A stretch of DNA of 64,000 bases from JBFWUW01 sp050247075 (lineage in GTDB: Bacteria; Planctomycetota; Planctomycetia; Pirellulales; JBFWUW01): NCBI GenBank assembly GCA_050247075.1, contig JBFWUW010000020.1, positions 1 through 64,000 on the forward strand, given 5' to 3'. Both the position numbers and the translations under genes were made by a program. The first letter of the stretch is position 1; the number at the start of each line of letters is the position of its first letter. The notes under the pieces were generated by a model. That model worked only from the letters and a program-made list of their open reading frames with translations. It was not told where the DNA came from and did not search any database. Shown here piece after piece: positions 34,856 through 43,349 of this stretch.

Positions 34856-35822
34856 ACGTGACGGCTGCCCGCGAGATGGGTGTGCCGCGGGCGGCCAGGG
34901 CGGCGGCGATTTGGGCTTCTTCGTCGGAGGTTAAACGCCAACCGGCACCGCCAGCGTTGTCTTCGACTTGCGCGGCTCGTTTGGCTCCACAGAGTGCCAC
35001 GGTGATGCCGGGCTGATGGATGGTCCAATTGATCACCAGTTGGGCCAGGCTCTTGCCGCGGCTGGCGGCGATGGGGCGCAAACGGTCGAGCAAGTCATGG
35101 TTCTTTTGCCATTCATCCCCTTGAAACATAGGGTACTTGGCCCGGCCGTCGCCGACACCAAAGACATGGTCACGGGGCAACTTGCCCGCCAACAAGCCTT
35201 TCAGCAGCGGCCAATAGACCATCACGGAAACATTTTGTTCGCGGCACCAGGGGAGTTGCTCGGCTTCTATCTCGCGCTGCAACATGTTGTAGTGCGGCTG
35301 ATAGGCACTGAGCGGGCAGACGGCCGAGAACTCTTGCAACTGGTCCAGCGAACAGTTGGAAATCCCCACGCTGCGCGTTTTGCCCGCCGACAGCAACTCG
35401 GCCAAGGCACCCGCCGATTCGGCCAACGGCACGGCGGGGTCGGGCGCGTGTAGGTACAGCAATTCCACGCGGTCGGTCCGCAGCCGTTGCAAGCTCTCTT
35501 CACATTGCCGCCGCAACGTGGCAGGCGAGGCATCGCGGGCTTGCTTGCCGTCGGGTCCCCAGTGAATGCCCCCTTTGGTGGCGATGACGGCCCGGTCGCG
35601 ACGGCCCTGTACGGCTTGGGCGATCAGCCGTTCGCTTTCGCCCGCCGCTCCATAGCAATAGGCTGTGTCAAAGAAATTGATGCCCTGTTCCAGGCAGGCT
35701 TCCAACGTGGCCAGACTGTCGCGCTGGTTGACATCCAGGCTGGTCATGCCCGATATCGGCCAGCAGCCCAGTGCCACGGCCGAAACTTGGATGCCGGTTG
35801 ATCCTAATTGGCGATATTCCAT
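34854..35822 (-). CDS. Aldo/keto reductase
   Basis: 322 residues, a full TIM-barrel reductase using NAD(P)H. The catalytic tetrad is present: D52 and Y57 in FFDTAYCYG, K83 in VIATKGG and H125 in YLHAPDP. Cofactor-binding features follow (VGISNCSLDQLQEF; SLAQLVINWTIHQPGITVALCGAKRAAQVEDNA region). Substrate is not predictable. The start at 35822 is 34 bases downstream of the hydrolase gene stop, so the two may be cotranscribed. Confidence 0.93.
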   Translation of the reverse strand: MEYRQLGSTGIQVSAVALGCWPISGMTSLDVNQRDSLATLEACLEQGINFFDTAYCYGAAGESERLIAQAVQGRRDRAVIATKGGIHWGPDGKQARDASPATLRRQCEESLQRLRTDRVELLYLHAPDPAVPLAESAGALAELLSAGKTRSVGISNCSLDQLQEFSAVCPLSAYQPHYNMLQREIEAEQLPWCREQNVSVMVYWPLLKGLLAGKLPRDHVFGVGDGRAKYPMFQGDEWQKNHDLLDRLRPIAASRGKSLAQLVINWTIHQPGITVALCGAKRAAQVEDNAGGAGWRLTSDEEAQIAAALAARGTPISRAAVT

Positions 35823-35855
35823 ATTCGATGGACTCTTTCCCGCGAGTTCCTGGGA

Positions 35856-37298
35856 CTATTTCGGCGGCAAGAACCGGTCGGCAATCCAATCGCCCACGGC
35901 GGCCAAGGCCTGGGGGGCAAAGGTCTCTTCGATCTGCCCATACTCGTCGGGCATACCAGTTGTGCAATGTTGAAACAGGTGGTTCAGGCCTTCCAACTCG
36001 CGGATGGAATAATCGGCATTGCCCGCCGCCCGCAAGGCTTTGTCGATCTCTGGCATGTTCTGCAAGGGATCAACTTGCACATCTTTCTCGCCCACGATGG
36101 CTAGCACCGGGCAGCGCAGCCTGGCTAGTGCTGGCCGTGGGTCGTGCCGCAGAAAGAACCGCAAGGCCGGCGACAGCAACGCGCGGGCTTGGGCGTCGAT
36201 TTGCTTGGCGCGAAGTTCCGGATCGGGATCGGCCTGGCCCGGTAACTGAGGTTGCTCGTCCAGCAGTGTCTTAAGTTGTTGCTCCAAGGCATTGTTGTCG
36301 GTCTCGGTGCGCAACAGCAAGAAGATCTTCTTTTGCAGATCGACCATTTGGCGCGATTGCTCCTGGGGGAGTTTGGCCGCTGCCGCAACCTGTTCGACTT
36401 GCCGCACCACAATCTCGTCTCCTGGCACGCCTGGCCCGGCCAGCATGATCACGAAGGCCACATCGGCCGAACGGCTGGCGGCCAGCGGACCGACGATGCC
36501 CCCTTCGCTATGCCCGATCAGCCCAATCTGTCGCGGGTTGATCTCTGGGCGGGCTTGCAGAAATGCCACGGCAGCCAGGGCATCGTCCGCCAGATCGCTC
36601 AGAGTCGCTTCGCTGAGTTGGCCATTCGAGCCCCCCACGCCGCGATCGTCCAACCTCAACACCGCCAGTCCGCGCCGCGTAAGATAGTCGGCCAGCACCA
36701 AAAACGGCTTGTGGTCCAGCAGCGTTTCGTCGCGGTCTTGCTCCCCGCTGCCGGTAATCAACAGCACCGCCGGCACGTCGCGGGCGTCTTTTGGCAAGGT
36801 CAATGTACCGGCCAGCTTGATCTTGGCCGGCATGTTCTCCACCGTTACTTGTTCCTCAACGTAGGGATAAGGGGGACGTGGTTGTTGCGGCCGGCTCGGT
36901 TCCGGCACTTTTTCAACACGTTGAATCGTCAGCGGCAGTTCCAGCACGCCTTGCTGTTTCCAACGTCCGGCTACTTCGTTGCCAGCGTCGTTGAGTTGGC
37001 CATCGAAGGTGGCCTTGATGAGTTTGGACTCCATCCGCACGCGGCCCGCCTTGTCGAGCGTGACCGTGTCGATGGCAATTCCCTTGGCACCCTGGTCGGG
37101 ACTGTCGAGCGAAGCTTTCAGTCGGCCATCTTCTTGTAGATCGACATGCAGCACCAAACGCAGCTTAACGCCCCCAACTTGCAGGTCGCCGCTCCACAGG
37201 CCGGCTAGCGACTTCGGTTCGGCGGCAAGAGTTTTTGCCACGGAAAAGGGAACCAAGACCGCGGCCAAGGCGACGAATAGTGTTGTGCGGCGAAACAT
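35856..37298 (-). CDS. Secreted alpha/beta hydrolase with N-terminal beta domain
   Basis: 480 residues. Signal peptide at the N-terminus (TTLFVALAAVLVPFSVAKTLAAE). Residues about 28-135 form a beta-rich domain (LAGLWSGDLQVGGVKLRLVLHV). The hydrolase part starts around 150, with PAVLLITGSGEQDRDE, nucleophile elbow GHSEGG, a late acid in VGEKDVQV and histidine in GLNHLFQ. This matches the alpha/beta-hydrolase/peptidase-like group often fused to such a beta domain; the substrate is unknown. Confidence 0.87.
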   Translation of the reverse strand: MFRRTTLFVALAAVLVPFSVAKTLAAEPKSLAGLWSGDLQVGGVKLRLVLHVDLQEDGRLKASLDSPDQGAKGIAIDTVTLDKAGRVRMESKLIKATFDGQLNDAGNEVAGRWKQQGVLELPLTIQRVEKVPEPSRPQQPRPPYPYVEEQVTVENMPAKIKLAGTLTLPKDARDVPAVLLITGSGEQDRDETLLDHKPFLVLADYLTRRGLAVLRLDDRGVGGSNGQLSEATLSDLADDALAAVAFLQARPEINPRQIGLIGHSEGGIVGPLAASRSADVAFVIMLAGPGVPGDEIVVRQVEQVAAAAKLPQEQSRQMVDLQKKIFLLLRTETDNNALEQQLKTLLDEQPQLPGQADPDPELRAKQIDAQARALLSPALRFFLRHDPRPALARLRCPVLAIVGEKDVQVDPLQNMPEIDKALRAAGNADYSIRELEGLNHLFQHCTTGMPDEYGQIEETFAPQALAAVGDWIADRFLPPK

Positions 37299-37590
37299 TT
37301 GTCAGGCCCACCGGAAGAACGGAACCAATACAGCGACAAGTGGTTGTATAATAAGGAGTTCACCGGCCACTGGCGACACGGAAACGACCGCCAAGGAAAT
37401 TCAACGCTTGCAGCATCGGCCCGCGGGCCTGATAATCGAACAGACAGCCCCACACGGCGGGTGGTGTCGCTTCCACGGCCTGTTGCTTCAGGGGGGACGG
37501 GCACTTCGCGACACCACGAATTTTCCACCAATACCGCCAACGGATCAGAGCCAGCCCCCATGGTTCTACAGGCTGCCGAGGAGCTTTTTG

Positions 37591-40431
37591 ATGAGTGAAA
37601 AATTCGATCCTTATCACAAATGGCTCGGTATTCCCAAGCCCGAACAGCCACCCCACCACTATCGTTTGCTGGGGGTGGCGCTTTACGAGTCTGATCCCGA
37701 TGTGATTGAAGGCGCGGCGGATCGCCAGATGGCGCATGTGCAGACGCACAAGTCCGGACCGCATTCGGCGGTGTCGCAGCAATTGTTGAACGAGCTCTCG
37801 GCCGCCAAGTTGTGCCTGTTGAACCCTAAGAAGAAGGCCGCTTACGACACACAGCTCAAGGCCAAATTAAAACCAGCCGCCGCTGCCCTACCGGTTGCCG
37901 CAGTGGCCAAACCGGTCTTGCCGGAAGAGGAGAATGTCCTGGCGGTCAATCTGGTCACCGACCCGGCTGGCAGCTTTGTCGGCGGGTCTTCGGTCTCAAC
38001 GATCGGCAGGGGCCGCACCGCGGCTGCGGCGCTGCGCAAAAAGAAGCAACAGCAAACTGCAATGATGACGGCGGGGTTGGCGGTGGCATTGGCCGCGGCC
38101 GTGGGCTTGGCCGGCTGGAAGTTAATGGCGGGCTCGCCCGAGGAACTGCCGCTAGACGACGGCTCAAACTCGCCCGCCCAAGTGGCCCAGCAAGTTCCAG
38201 ATAAGCCAACCGAAAAGCCCGCCAAGAAAACGCCCGCCGAGAAGAAACCGGACAAGAACGTACAACCGGGCAAGAACAAGCCACCCATCGAGAAAAACGA
38301 TCCGCCTACGAATAAGGGAAAGAACGAGCCGCCCGATCTCAAACAGCCGGTGAACTTGCTCGAGCGGGTCAATCTGGCGCAGGACATAACGTCGGGCAGT
38401 TGGGAATTGGCCCGCGGGGTTTTGTCGTCGAGCGACAGCGATAAGAACGCCGTCGTGCAGTTTGCCGTGGAACCTCCCAGCGACTACAGCCTGACGCTGG
38501 AAGTCGAACCCAGCGAAAAGTACGAGTCGCTCTTCGTGGGCGTGCCGGTTGCCGGCCGCACCGTGATGGCGATCATCGACGGCTGGAACCGCACGGCCAG
38601 CGGGCTGCACCTGGTCGACAAAAAAGAGGCCAAGGATAACGTCACCACCAATCGTGGCGGTCCCCGTCTTAAGGCGGGGGAGACGAACCTAGTCGTGGCC
38701 GAGGTGCGGCAGCGCGGCTTGGTGCGCGTGTCGGTCAACGATCAACAGGTCTTTGAGTGGCAGGGCAAGCCAGAGCAACTCTCGCATTACGAAATGTGGG
38801 CACCGGTAGAGCATCCGGGCCGTCCCTTTATCGGCGGGCACTACGGCTACAAATTTTCGCGGGTAGAGCTGGCTTTGCTGCCGCGGGAAGAACCGGTCAA
38901 GATTGCCAAATCCAACCCTCCCAAAAAGCCCAAAGACGAACCTAACGAAAAAAACAAGGGCGATTTGAGTTCCGTTGGCATGGGACCTAAGAACAAGCAA
39001 CCGGTCCCCGATGGCGATGAGCTGGGCAAGTTGCGAAAAGAGATTCGCGATGAATACCAGAAGGACTTCGCTGATGCGCGCACCGCCGAGGAAAAGGGCG
39101 ACCTGGCCGACAAACTGTTCCATTGGGGGCTCGATCCCGCCGATCCGTTGCCCAGGCGGTATGCCCTGATGGAAGAGGGCCGCCAGATGGCCGCCGAGGT
39201 TGGGCGGATTGAGTTGGTACTCAATTGCATCGCCGAACTGCGCAAGCCGTTTGATGTCGACGTGCTGGCCTTGCAATGCGACTCACTCACCAAGGCCGCC
39301 AAGGCAACAGGTGTCGACCATGCATTGCTGGCCGCCACTTGTCTCGATCTGGTGGACGGCGCGGTGGACGACGAACGCTACGAACAGGCCGAAATCTTGA
39401 GCGGGCTGGCCAAGGCCGAAGCCATCAAAGCCAAGGATGCCGACTTGCGAGAATCAGCGGCCGAGAAAGAGGCCTTCGTGCGGCGATTGATGAGCGAAAA
39501 GGACGCCGTGGCCGAGGCCCGCGCAACCTTGGAGAAAGACGCCTACGACCTGCAAGCCAATCTCACCTTGGGCAAGCATTTGTGCCTGCTGCGCGGCGCG
39601 TGGGAAGAGGGCCTGCCGCTGCTGGCCAAAGGGGCCGATGAGACCTTGCAAGAACTAGCCGAATTGGAACAGGCCGAGCCTGATGATTCCGAGGCACAAG
39701 ATAAACTGGGCGATGCCTGGTGGGAGGCCGCCGCCAAGGCACCCGCCGCTGAACGCGAAGACTACAAGGATCGTGCCCGCTACTGGTACGAGCAAGCCCT
39801 GCCCAGCCTGGCTGGTGCCCGCAAGAATACCGTCGAAGGCCGGCTGGGAATCAAGAGCGGCAGCCCGGCCTCGACGGCCCTTTCTCCGCTGGATATTTTG
39901 CTGAAGAAAGCGGCTACGGCCTTGAAGTCCAAGCGGGTCAGCCCCACGTCGGTCGTGGGGACGAATCGCGGGGCCAAAGCCTTCGACGAGATCAACAAGG
40001 ATGGCGGCGTGCTGATCGGCTTTCAGATCAGCCTGCAAACTTCGAACGACGACACCTACATTCGCTCGCTGCAGCCAATCTACATGACGTCCGAAGGGCG
40101 CAAGACAGGCTCAACGTATGGCCGCGTCAATCGCAATCGGCAAGTTACGATTGAAGCCAAGGAAGGCTACGTCGTAACGCAAGTCACGCTGCGGCCCAAC
40201 CGAGGCAACGCCACCAATATCACCGGGCTGGGTGTGACCTTCGCCAAACTCAGCCCGCGCGGCCTGGGCCGCAAACCAGACGACCTCTACCAAAGCGACT
40301 GGATCGGCGACAACAACCAGGCCAACATCGTCTCGCTGGGAGTCGTCGGCAAGGCGATCATGGGAATCTTCGGCTTCGAGCGCAACAACAACGATTATCC
40401 GACGGGCCTGGGAATCTACGTGTTGCCGTAG
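37591..40431 (+). CDS. Large membrane protein with degenerate J-like N-terminus and C-terminal beta domain
   Basis: 946 residues from ATG 37591, with GAGGAG eight bases upstream. Residues 1-90 resemble a J domain (HHYRLLGVALYESDPDVIEG...LNPKKKAAYD) but the HPD motif is absent. One membrane segment lies near 150-175 (MMTAGLAVALAAAVGLAGW), then a Lys/Pro-rich linker. About 250-435 looks like a 3-keto-disaccharide-hydrolase/LamG-type beta sandwich (NLLERVNLAQDITSGSWELA...). A helical TPR-like region follows (about 480-760), and the last 150 residues form a separate beta domain (VLIGFQISLQTSNDDTYIRS to the end). This architecture is typical of planctomycetes; function unknown. Confidence 0.85.
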   Translation: MSEKFDPYHKWLGIPKPEQPPHHYRLLGVALYESDPDVIEGAADRQMAHVQTHKSGPHSAVSQQLLNELSAAKLCLLNPKKKAAYDTQLKAKLKPAAAALPVAAVAKPVLPEEENVLAVNLVTDPAGSFVGGSSVSTIGRGRTAAAALRKKKQQQTAMMTAGLAVALAAAVGLAGWKLMAGSPEELPLDDGSNSPAQVAQQVPDKPTEKPAKKTPAEKKPDKNVQPGKNKPPIEKNDPPTNKGKNEPPDLKQPVNLLERVNLAQDITSGSWELARGVLSSSDSDKNAVVQFAVEPPSDYSLTLEVEPSEKYESLFVGVPVAGRTVMAIIDGWNRTASGLHLVDKKEAKDNVTTNRGGPRLKAGETNLVVAEVRQRGLVRVSVNDQQVFEWQGKPEQLSHYEMWAPVEHPGRPFIGGHYGYKFSRVELALLPREEPVKIAKSNPPKKPKDEPNEKNKGDLSSVGMGPKNKQPVPDGDELGKLRKEIRDEYQKDFADARTAEEKGDLADKLFHWGLDPADPLPRRYALMEEGRQMAAEVGRIELVLNCIAELRKPFDVDVLALQCDSLTKAAKATGVDHALLAATCLDLVDGAVDDERYEQAEILSGLAKAEAIKAKDADLRESAAEKEAFVRRLMSEKDAVAEARATLEKDAYDLQANLTLGKHLCLLRGAWEEGLPLLAKGADETLQELAELEQAEPDDSEAQDKLGDAWWEAAAKAPAAEREDYKDRARYWYEQALPSLAGARKNTVEGRLGIKSGSPASTALSPLDILLKKAATALKSKRVSPTSVVGTNRGAKAFDEINKDGGVLIGFQISLQTSNDDTYIRSLQPIYMTSEGRKTGSTYGRVNRNRQVTIEAKEGYVVTQVTLRPNRGNATNITGLGVTFAKLSPRGLGRKPDDLYQSDWIGDNNQANIVSLGVVGKAIMGIFGFERNNNDYPTGLGIYVLP

Positions 40432-40464
40432 GGGTATTCGGTGTTTCGTACCGAGGGTGGTTCG

Positions 40465-41700
40465 TTAAGGCCCGCTCAGTTTTGGCCGCCAACGGCTGGC
40501 TAGCCGCAGCGTGGGGCGTTCAACGCCCACATACAGCAGATAGGCCGCCGCGATTGCCGCCAGGACGGCGAGAACCGTCCACATTAGCGCGAACCCAGGG
40601 TGGTCGCCGGTCCAGCGGTACCCCCAGTTCACTATGACATGGCTGACTGGATAGTGGATCAGGTACAGGCTGTACGAAATGCGGCCAAGAAACTGCAGCC
40701 AGCGGTGCCTGCCGATGCTGCCTAGCATGCCATGCGAGCCAATCACGTAAATGGCCACGCCGGCCATCCAGGCCACGGCAATTTCGATCGTCCAATGTCG
40801 GGTAGCTTCGGCCGCGCTCGGCAGATCCGATTCTTCCGTGCTGAACCAGGCATAGCGGGCCGCCATCAGCGTGGCATAACTCCAAAAGGCCCAGGCGGGA
40901 ATGCGGCCTTCCAATGTCCAATGAATCAGCATGCCCAGAAAAAACATCCAGAAATAACGCAGCACACAGGCGTCGCTCTTGAATGGCGCTAGCCACTGGC
41001 TGCCGGCGAAGTCAAACAAATGCTCCTTGTCGTAAATGGCCAACGAAACCAAGGCCAGCGGAAAAAAGCAGGCACACAATCCGGCTCCGCCCCCCAAATT
41101 CCGCCAAGAACTTGCGCCGCAACAAGCTTGCACCAGGCCCAACAAGGCCGTGTATAAGAGATAGAACTGAACCTCGATGCATAACGTCCACAGCCCCACC
41201 GAAAGGTTGCCGTAACCCAACGCATTTTGCAGATAGAAGGCATGTGACAAGATCTGTCCGCCCGTCGGCCCGGGATCAAGCGGCGACTCGGTAATGGGCG
41301 AGGGGATATGCCACAACCGCGGACCCCAGGCATGCAACACTAAGACCAGGCCAATCGTGGCCCAATAGGGCGGATCGAGCCGCAAAGATCGGCGTAAGGC
41401 GTAATTGCCCAGGTAGCCAGGAGTCACCCAGGCTCGCCGCAAAGAATACGCAATCACAAACCCGCTGATCACGAAAAATGCCTGCACGCCCATCCAACCC
41501 GACTCGATCAGGTTCTCGATCGGTGCCGGCAGCAACGCGGAAGCCGGTTCGGCCAACGGCCCATACCGCTCAATGTGGTATACGGCCACGGCCAAGGCCG
41601 CCAGTCCGCGCAAGGCGTCGATAAACACCAACCTCCCCTCTTGGATTGCTGGCCTGGCCCGCGGCAAGGCATCATCGGCCAGCGAAGGGGGAGTAGGCAT
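40465..41700 (-). CDS. Acyltransferase family 3 membrane protein
   Basis: 411 residues from ATG 41700 (MPTPPSLADD). The start of the acyltransferase-3 domain is FIDALRGLAALAVAVYHIER, including the conserved arginine and histidine, followed by about ten hydrophobic helices such as GVQAFFVISGFVIAYSLRR and FLGRISYSLYLIHYPVSH. Members O-acylate sugars of polysaccharides, glycolipids or antibiotics at the inner membrane; the substrate cannot be told. Converges with the J-like gene, 33 bases apart. Confidence 0.92.
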   Translation of the reverse strand: MPTPPSLADDALPRARPAIQEGRLVFIDALRGLAALAVAVYHIERYGPLAEPASALLPAPIENLIESGWMGVQAFFVISGFVIAYSLRRAWVTPGYLGNYALRRSLRLDPPYWATIGLVLVLHAWGPRLWHIPSPITESPLDPGPTGGQILSHAFYLQNALGYGNLSVGLWTLCIEVQFYLLYTALLGLVQACCGASSWRNLGGGAGLCACFFPLALVSLAIYDKEHLFDFAGSQWLAPFKSDACVLRYFWMFFLGMLIHWTLEGRIPAWAFWSYATLMAARYAWFSTEESDLPSAAEATRHWTIEIAVAWMAGVAIYVIGSHGMLGSIGRHRWLQFLGRISYSLYLIHYPVSHVIVNWGYRWTGDHPGFALMWTVLAVLAAIAAAYLLYVGVERPTLRLASRWRPKLSGP

Positions 41701-41951
41701 GTTAATCGAGAGGAGCAGGCGGCAACGATCCGGCAGTCGAATCGTTACGTCCTTCAGCGTAGCAAGCCGCAAGGCGCATTCGCAAGCGGAATTGTGCCCA
41801 TACAGACCACCCAATTCGTCCCATCGGACGGCGGATTAATTTGCCGAAATAGGCTGTTTCCGCCGGGGCAATCGCCGCTTATATTAGACCAATGCGTCGA
41901 AGGCGGTTTTCAATGCTCCCTGCCTCGCCCGATATCCTTCCCGTGGCGATT

Positions 41952-43328
41952 ATGTCATCCCAGCCCGTGCCTCACGATCGGCCATTGACGCCGCCTCTAT
42001 CCGCGGTCCCGGTTGCCGCGCGCACTAATCCCCGGCCGGTGGTCGAAATGCCAGGGCATTCCGCGCGCAAGTCCCGGTGGTGGATCGGCTTGCTGCTCAT
42101 AGCCGTCACGGCGGGAGTCCTTTGGCTGGCCGCCCCCTGGCTTCGCCAATTCGTACCCACGCTGGCGATTTGGCAACGGGGCGGAACGGCCGGCAACACG
42201 GGAAGCAAGCCTCCTGCCCGCGAGATTCCGGTTGTGGTGGCTACGGCTCAAACGCGCGATGTGCCAATCTACCTGAATGCCTTGGGCACGGTCCAAGGGT
42301 TTCGCACCGTCACCATCCGCAGCCGTGTTGAGGGTGAACTGACCAAGGTTGCTTTTACCGAAGGCCAACTCGTTCGCCAGGGAGACTTGCTCGCCGAGAT
42401 CGACCCGCGGCAGTTCCAAGTTCAATTGAAACAAGCCCAGGCGCAACTCACCAAGGACCAGGCTGCCTTGCGGGTAGCCACCGCCGATTACAACCGCTAC
42501 GAAAAGCTGGTGGCCAACAACGCCGTCACGCAACAACAGCTCGACGCCACGCGCGGCCTGATGCAGCAGGCCCAAGGAGCCATCAAGGCCGACGAGGCCC
42601 AGATCGAAAGCGCCAATTTGCAATTGAGTTACTGCCAGATCACCTCCCCCATCGATGGCCGCATCGGCCTGCGCAACGTCGACCGGGGCAACATTGTCGC
42701 GGCCAACGACCCAACGGGCTTGGCGGTCGTCGCCCAGTTGCAGCCGATCGCGGTGCTGTTTCCCATTCCGCAGGATGAGATTGTGCGCGTGCAGCAGGCC
42801 TTCAACGCGGGAAAAAAGCTAGCCGTTCAGGCCTACGACCGCGGCCTGCAAAACAAGCTGGCTTCTGGCACGCTGTTGGCTATCGACAATCAGGTTGACG
42901 CCGCCACCGGCACCGTGCGGATCAAGGCGGAGTTTGCCAACCAGGACAACCTTTTGTTTCCCAATCAGTTTGTCAACGCGCGGCTGCTGATCGAGACACT
43001 GCCCGACGTGGTCGTCGTCCCCACCGCGGCCGTACAACGCGGGCCGGACGGGCACTTTGTCTACGTGCTGCAGTCAGACTCCACGGTGGAACCGCGGATG
43101 ATCGAAGCCGGGCCAAGCGAGGGTGACCAAACCGTGATTGAGCAAGGCCTGGCCCAGGGTGAGCAAGTCATCACCGAGGGTTTAGACAAACTGCAAAGCG
43201 GCTCCAAAGTTGTCGCGCGGGACAGTAAGCCAGCGACGGCGGACGACGTCCAACCGGAGAAAGCGGCCGACCACGCCACACCGCCCGTCCAACCGGTGAC
43301 GGACGAGAGCAAGCGCCGGGCTTCGTAG
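41952..43328 (+). CDS. RND efflux periplasmic adaptor (MdtA-like)
   Basis: 458 residues from ATG 41952; an in-frame ATG at 41892 would add 20. Membrane anchor at about 44-62 (IGLLLIAVTAGVLWLAAPW). The adaptor core follows: a lipoyl half (VTIRSRVEGELTKVAFTEGQLVRQGDLLAEIDPR), a coiled coil, the second half (ITSPIDGRIGLRNVDRGNIV), a beta-barrel and a C-terminal membrane-proximal domain. Strong resemblance to MdtA of E. coli. It connects an inner-membrane pump to an outer-membrane channel. First gene of an operon with the two pumps; the gap to the next start is 21 bases. Confidence 0.95.
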   Translation: MSSQPVPHDRPLTPPLSAVPVAARTNPRPVVEMPGHSARKSRWWIGLLLIAVTAGVLWLAAPWLRQFVPTLAIWQRGGTAGNTGSKPPAREIPVVVATAQTRDVPIYLNALGTVQGFRTVTIRSRVEGELTKVAFTEGQLVRQGDLLAEIDPRQFQVQLKQAQAQLTKDQAALRVATADYNRYEKLVANNAVTQQQLDATRGLMQQAQGAIKADEAQIESANLQLSYCQITSPIDGRIGLRNVDRGNIVAANDPTGLAVVAQLQPIAVLFPIPQDEIVRVQQAFNAGKKLAVQAYDRGLQNKLASGTLLAIDNQVDAATGTVRIKAEFANQDNLLFPNQFVNARLLIETLPDVVVVPTAAVQRGPDGHFVYVLQSDSTVEPRMIEAGPSEGDQTVIEQGLAQGEQVITEGLDKLQSGSKVVARDSKPATADDVQPEKAADHATPPVQPVTDESKRRAS

Positions 43329-43349
43329 GCGTTTTCAGGCAGGTTCCGC

